Shown: in pieces, positions 6,586 to 11,271 of the stretch
Layout: each line of letters begins with the position of its first letter
Numbering within the stretch: the stretch's first letter is position 1
Assembly: GCF_000003605.2 (NCBI RefSeq)
Contig: NW_003107593.1
Span: forward strand, 257,006 to 268,276
Direction of reading: 5' to 3'
Length of the DNA: 11,271 nucleotides
DNA from: Saccoglossus kowalevskii
Lineage: Eukaryota > Hemichordata > Enteropneusta > Harrimaniidae
Made by a program: the position numbers and the translations under genes
Notes under the pieces: generated by a model
Seen by the model: only the letters and a program-made list of their open reading frames with translations
Database searches by the model: none
Told to the model about the DNA's origin: nothing

Positions 6586-7754
6586 CTAACTAATGTAACC
6601 ATAGTATTTGAAAACAGGTCACAAAAATAAGTAAACGAATTAATGAATAAAATTCATAATAACATGGCAATAATAATACAGAATTTTGGAAACTAATCAA
6701 TCTCTAAACAATGGGGAAACTAGTCAACACAATAAGTGTCACTCGATTGAATCAGAATGGTAACTTAAATTTATATTTAAAAAAATAAATTTACAAACAA
6801 GATTAGGATGGAGCAACATTTGTAGGAGAGTTCATTCATTCTGTCGGGGTGTCTTACAATAGCTTGTCTCTGAACAGTTTGAAGTGTCAGTAAAATTCAT
6901 CATGCTTCCAATACCCTCGGCACATGGGAGTACTAGTATTTTGGTCAGTGACTGTCGGACGTCCGTGTGTTGGCGATGGTTTCGGCTTCCTATTTGATTG
7001 TGTGTCTGGATTCCGTTAAATACCATTAAATATTTCGCAACTTTGGGGAATAAACACCGGAGTGCAATTTTAAGCCTGGGGAAATTAGAAATTACTGACT
7101 GCATACATACGACTTCAAACCTGCCACGTGGCATATACTTTAATCCATACATGGTTTGTGGGCTTAACTTTTTATTTAACATTGAACCTGACATTAAAAA
7201 CTATATTGTACTTTAGAAAATCATACACTTATTAAATAACTAGTTTGTAATCGTGAATAAACCTGCTCAACATGTCAACAATCATGACGTCACTGTGTGA
7301 ACAAACATAACTCGTTGTACATATAATACAATGTTTGCAAGTAAATAGACAGCACAGTTCATTTGCCGTATTAATTTATCTGATCTAACAACAATAGAAG
7401 CAGGCTTAGCTCGCCAGCTGACGTTTATGATAAAAACAATTTGGCACCTTCGACAGGTTTTGAATACAGGGCAATTTGTCATTTTTTAATAATAAATATG
7501 TGGTAAGTGTAATTAATTATTCATTATTTTGTCCGTCTGTCTATCTACGTTCGACGGCAGTGGTTTTGTGAACCAAAGCAGAGGGGTTATGCTTGTAAAT
7601 GAAATTAACACACCCTGTATATTTCGCGCGGGACCTACTAGTATGTAGAACACGACGCGATGAGACGCGGTTAGATTGCAAGTCAAATTATTCTGTTGAA
7701 CAGAGAGTCAAACTAATAAATCTGAACGTGGCATTTTATATTTATAAATAGAAA
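6586..7754. other. Intergenic sequence, no supported gene
   Basis: Includes AT-rich blocks (6600-6800) and a slightly GC-richer block (6835-7180) with open frames on both strands. None of these has a recognisable domain, and the plus-strand one starts at TTG. The GC-richer block may be an older transposon fragment, but I see no terminal repeats or coding motifs to support that. Confidence 0.45.
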
Positions 7755-7791
7755 TAAGTAGACATGTTGTAGTCAACATGTTACCGACTTA
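7755..7791. repeat. Short hairpin (8-bp perfect inner stem, 5-bp outer stem)
   Basis: ACATGTTG (7762-7769) and CAACATGT (7774-7781) are perfect inverted copies around the 4-nt loop TAGT. An outer pair TAAGT (7755-7759) and ACTTA (7787-7791) extends the fold across small asymmetric loops. Function unknown. Confidence 0.5.
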
Positions 7792-9344
7792 CTCATTTGA
7801 GACCGCGAACGTAATTTTATTATTATAAACATGTGAAAAAACGCAGTTTATGTCCGTTTCATAGCTACGTATTTTAGCGATATTTGTGATAAAGTATGAA
7901 CAAGTATTCAGTCTTCATTCTCCGATTTATAATACTCACACGATCGCCTCTAGCCTTTTGTTGGAAAACTCGTCCCAACAAACTTGACATAACCTAATAT
8001 TTTTCTCTAATACATTATACGGCAAATTCGTGATATCATTTCGATTCATTCCAAATTTAACGTTGTGCAAGGTATTTCGACCAGATGTAATGGTCGTGTA
8101 AATAGCCTTTAATAGGCTTTCAGTTCGGTAAATCAAAACGATGTATATTTTTAAATGTTACACCAGATGTCATTGGACACTTATCCCTCTTATTGTAATA
8201 CCCGAGTGTCACCATTGTTATTTATAAATACGTCAATACTGAAAGCATTCAGAGTAATAATGATTTATGCATATGTCAGACGACACAATATTTAAATAAT
8301 AATAATAATTATCAATTCCAGTGAACTTTCACGGATGCAAAATTACATTCCAATGATTTTTTTCCAGCGACAGGCAAAATGATGCATAATATCATTAGTT
8401 TGGAGGTCATAATGGTATTTAAAAATAATGGTACGTACCACTCACGAAAATAAATATATATTTTTGTATATATGTTTTGTTTTAACAATATTGATAATTT
8501 ATTCAGTTTATGATTTTTTCATCACATATCACTGAGAAATATTTCGAGAAAAAAGAAATGATTTTCACCACTGTGACAAAAAACAGTTTTGATCATTTTC
8601 ATTACATTCGGGACTGTTGTTTTCTTGAAAAAATATACCGCGAATTGTATAGCGGCATGTAACCACAGTAAGCATAAATAAGAGGACAATAAATAAGATC
8701 AATTTTAATCGGGTCGATCCTGTAGCCTACTTATTTTTTTTTTCATCAAAGCAAATATTTGTTATTTCCTAAAATGAGCATCTCAACATCCCTTTGATAA
8801 TAGGATTGGACTTTAAGTTAGTGAATGGTCAATTGGTTTGCTTTTGTTGTACCTCATTAAACTACGAGTGGGCTTACGCACACCCGGCTGGTGTTCTATC
8901 AATCACCGGATTAGGTATGCCAAGTGAGTTAATGAGCCAGAACATAGCACTGGACATAACTTAAAGCATGCTTCAGCTCTATTTGTAGCGTGAATGTGAT
9001 TCGTGCAAAATGGAGCGCGGCTGTGGGTTGGAATCCAAAATGTGATATGCTGTATCGAGAGAAAAAATATGATAAAGGTCATATAAGTCAAATAAAAAGT
9101 CCGTGGCTTGATGGCAACGTGTTCACAATAAAGCTGGGAATTCATTCTTATTTGCTTTTCGATTTTAACAGCTGCATGCGTATTTTGAATGCCTGTGTGT
9201 CGAAATTTCAGACCCGACTGTTTTCGTCCAGTCGACATGTCGATTTATATTATGCGAGGTTACCGTAACGTAAACTATCAAAAACGGCGTTATACACTGT
9301 ATAACTTACCAATACTTGATTTTATTACATATGTACTGCAGTTT
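7792..9344. other. Intergenic AT-rich sequence with simple repeats; no supported gene
   Basis: Holds (AAT)5 at 8295-8309, a perfect 12-bp palindrome TGGTACGTACCA at 8429-8440 and a 10-T run at 8734-8743. The overlapping open frames at 8903-9268 on the two strands show no family resemblance. A word resembling a polymerase III B box (9025-9035) is not accompanied by a convincing A box or tRNA fold. Confidence 0.45.
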
Positions 9345-9371
9345 ATTTTGATTCGTCCCTGAAATCAAAAT
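9345..9371. repeat. Perfect 9-bp stem hairpin
   Basis: ATTTTGATT (9345-9353) and AATCAAAAT (9363-9371) are perfect inverted copies around a 9-nt loop. No following T-run or gene suggests a role. Confidence 0.5.
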
Positions 9372-9383
9372 CGGTATTTCCAC

Positions 9384-9403
9384 ACCTCATATGCAAATGA
9401 GGT
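9384..9403. promoter_or_regulatory. POU octamer ATGCAAAT embedded in a 7-bp inverted repeat
   Basis: ACCTCAT (9384-9390) and ATGAGGT (9397-9403) are perfect inverted copies. The consensus POU-domain octamer ATGCAAAT lies at 9391-9398. In animals this octamer is known from histone and snRNA promoters and from enhancers. No histone or snRNA gene is visible nearby, so this is at most a candidate binding site. Confidence 0.3.
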
Positions 9404-9837
9404 CTGAGAGCAAACAAAGTAGTCCCTTCAGGAGTACCGTTTTTCGAAACATGGCAGAAATAAACAATACACCGCATCACTCGTGAAAATAACTTCCATA
9501 CGCAACGAAAGCCACGGGGAGGGTGTGGGGTTCTGTCATAGTATTTATGCCTATTTTACGTTCCTTGATTTGAAAGTTTGAATTTATTGTCGCATCGTAC
9601 GGCTGAAACGATTAGCCTTGTCGACGTATTACCTGATATATGACATATGTGTCAAATTTGAAAATAAAAACGCCAAGTGGTACGCCGAACCCAATAATTC
9701 AACAGATTTGAACCAGTATTCAGACAGTAACTCAAAGCCCACACCCCATTTTAGGTTATTTTAACGTAAAAAAAAAAAGACTCTATCATAGACTACCGTG
9801 ACACCCACTCCATGTGTTAGTACATAATGCATGAACA
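9404..9837. other. Intergenic sequence, no supported gene
   Basis: GGTGTGGGG (near 9519) and CCACACCCC (near 9739) form a short, distant inverted pair. An 11-A run lies at 9768-9778. Nothing codes for a recognisable protein. Confidence 0.45.
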
Positions 9838-10058
9838 TTGTAGGGATTTGAATAGGTCGATCGATCCTGGGTCATTCGATAAGACTTTTTTGTAATTTCC
9901 CTTGACAATCGCACAATTTTGAATTAAAATAAAACACTTCACACAGTTGACTTTGTTGACTAGTGCAGATTGCCGTCTATACACTCTTGTTTTCCCGTCA
10001 TAATACACGTTCAACTGTGTTCAAAATACGGGACTTCTACGTGATTCAATCCCTACAT
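9838..10058. mobile_element. Small foldback/MITE-like element with nested inverted repeats
   Basis: The outer arms are TGTAGGGATTTGAAT (9839-9853) and ATTCAATCCCTACA (10044-10057), inverted copies differing by one base deletion. An inner perfect 10-bp pair, ACACAGTTGA (9941-9950) and TCAACTGTGT (10011-10020), is nested within. The length, about 220 bp, and the lack of coding capacity suit a non-autonomous element. No clear target-site duplication is seen, so chance cannot be excluded. Confidence 0.45.
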
Positions 10059-11210
10059 TGGCGATACTGATATCGAAGAGCAATGTGGCAAATGTTATTA
10101 GCAAGGTGATGATGTGCCTATTAAAAATGACAGCGCCCTCCATCGGTGTATTGGTATCATTATGAGGTATGGGACTGTGCTGTAGGTCTCATGCCACTAA
10201 TTAACCAATGGCTGCTCGTAGCCCGTGCTCAATTTAAATGCCTAGCAAGAACCAATGAAATTTTTTAAATATTATTTTTCTCAGGTGCTCCCTGTTTGAG
10301 GGCGTAATCATCTGGGTCAGAGGTGAGACCAACATGTGGTCTTTTGTTTACTACTTAGCGGCTGTGTACCTGTGGGTTTATTCTGCGTGTAACTGGATGT
10401 TCTAATCTTGGTGTTTTTCCAGTGATTTCTCTTGGTGCAATCCAAATACAGTAGGTGTGTCTTGTTTACCTGAGAATTGCAAGAGTTTGAGCTGGCCAAC
10501 ATGTTGGTTTTTTTCATATGGTTGATTACTGGCATGTTGATTTCCCATTTTTGAGCCATATTTTCAACTTTCTTCGTCATTTTCATATAGCAATCTCGTC
10601 ATATGTTAACATTGTCGTCTATGGAAATTCAATTAGTGGTATGAGCCCTGTAGAGAGCAAGTAGACTCGACAGTCTTTGTTCCGTAGCCATTTTGTTGTT
10701 GTTATACTGCCCTCACGGGTATTTGTTTTTATGAATAACACACAAACGGTTCGTTTGGGGTTACTGCGTCACAGTAGCACAGCGACAAGGGACTGGAACC
10801 GAGTCTAGGATTAAGAAAGAACATCGGTATTTTTCGATTGTTACTGTACGTACACGGCCAAGCACAACAGCAAAAAGGATAAGAAACCAAATGCAGAATA
10901 AGTGAATATATATTTTTCAATAAAATACAAATATTTGTTTGCAGGGACCCAATTTCCGAACATAGCAGCTTTGAACGATTGCAGATTATTGATATGCGCA
11001 ACAGTCGTCTTGCCGCGTGTGTTCAAATTTTGTGTAAGCATGTAGGTATAAACATACGGTACCTCCATGGTGTAAGCAAATGTATTCTCCATGCGTTGTG
11101 TTCGTCACTGTATTTCGCCCTCTCTCGGTGACGTGACGAAACCTACAAAATGTCTGTGCGGTAAAATAGTTTAGTGAAAAGAGGCCTAACGTTCCATATA
11201 CGTACAAGTT
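10059..11210. other. Intergenic sequence, no supported gene
   Basis: Several open frames on the minus strand (10317-10586 and overlapping frames between 10729 and 11207) have no recognisable domain, biased composition or plausible splice context. GCGCCCTC at 10133-10140 and GAGGGCG at 10299-10305 could be remnants of a short inverted repeat. Exons of an unrecognised gene cannot be excluded without transcripts. Confidence 0.4.
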
Positions 11211-11218
11211 AAATCACG

Positions 11219-11244
11219 GTCACGTGTTGGTCACGGCATATAAA
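11219..11244 (+). promoter_or_regulatory. Possible core promoter at the window edge (E-box plus TATA-like word)
   Basis: CACGTG (11221-11226), a palindromic E-box, is followed by a repeat of TCACG (11231-11235) and then CATATAAA (11237-11244). A start about 30 nt downstream would fall at the last bases of the window, so any gene would lie outside it. The motifs are seen; promoter function is inferred and weak. Confidence 0.2.
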
Positions 11245-11271
11245 CCACTAGCGCGTGTTCTTATGTACGTC

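Noticed and set aside
6832-7216. Opposing open frames (minus 6832-7194, plus 6998-7216)
   Set aside because: Neither has recognisable domains, and the plus frame starts at TTG. They may be transposon debris, but no supporting motif is visible.
9025-9035. B-box-like GGTTGGAATCC suggesting a tRNA-derived SINE
   Set aside because: It mismatches the B-box consensus, no A box lies at the right distance, and no tRNA fold or tail repeat is evident.
8903-9268. Opposing open frames of about 90-110 codons
   Set aside because: Mutual shadows without a known domain or plausible splice sites.
10317-11207. Several minus-strand open frames of 70-90 codons
   Set aside because: No conserved motifs and overlapping one another in different frames; expected by chance in several kilobases of DNA.

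Overview
This is an AT-rich window (estimated by eye, not counted, at somewhat under 40% G+C) from a metazoan nuclear genome. It shows no operon layout or Shine-Dalgarno spacing. One gene is clearly visible, in a long repeat-bearing intergenic background. The gene encodes a type II membrane sulfotransferase of the heparan sulfate glucosamine 3-O-sulfotransferase (HS3ST) family, a family of animal Golgi enzymes. The degenerate repeat modules, the foldback elements and the decayed non-LTR retrotransposon fit a marine invertebrate such as a hemichordate, cephalochordate or lophotrochozoan. The sequence alone does not let me choose among these.

Layout. 1-420: non-coding, with one short hairpin. 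434-612: four copies, in both orientations, of a motif around ACCCAGTGAA, bounded by an inverted repeat (MITE-like). 613-1447: upstream region of the gene, holding a 56-bp imperfect palindrome centred on TTACGTAA and a 29-codon small ORF with a hydrophobic segment. 1448-1570: a plausible 5'UTR intron. 1571-1734: 5'UTR with a 20-codon uORF. 1735-2967: the intronless HS3ST-like CDS (410 aa), plus strand. 2968-3486: candidate 3'UTR without a canonical poly(A) signal. 3487-3898: a roughly 410-bp inverted-repeat element that carries the first ATTAAA/AATAAA after the stop codon. 4201-4910: a degenerate direct-repeat array. 5935-6585, minus strand: a 5'-truncated, frameshifted LINE whose reverse-transcriptase C-terminal part is still readable. 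6590-11271: mostly featureless AT-rich DNA with several hairpins, a roughly 220-bp foldback (9838-10058) and a possible promoter at the extreme right edge.

Only one functional gene is visible, so there is no multi-gene system to describe. The most interesting point is inside that gene. The overall HS3ST architecture, the presumed catalytic Glu, the EKTP lysine and the C-terminal Cys pair are kept. However, the usually invariant Arg of the 3'-phosphate-binding motif is Cys (residue 237), and the Arg after the Thr of the 5'-phosphosulfate loop is Gly (residue 158). This could be a divergent paralogue with altered chemistry or a pseudoenzyme. Nothing here supports a CRISPR array, a prokaryotic defence island or a viral gene.
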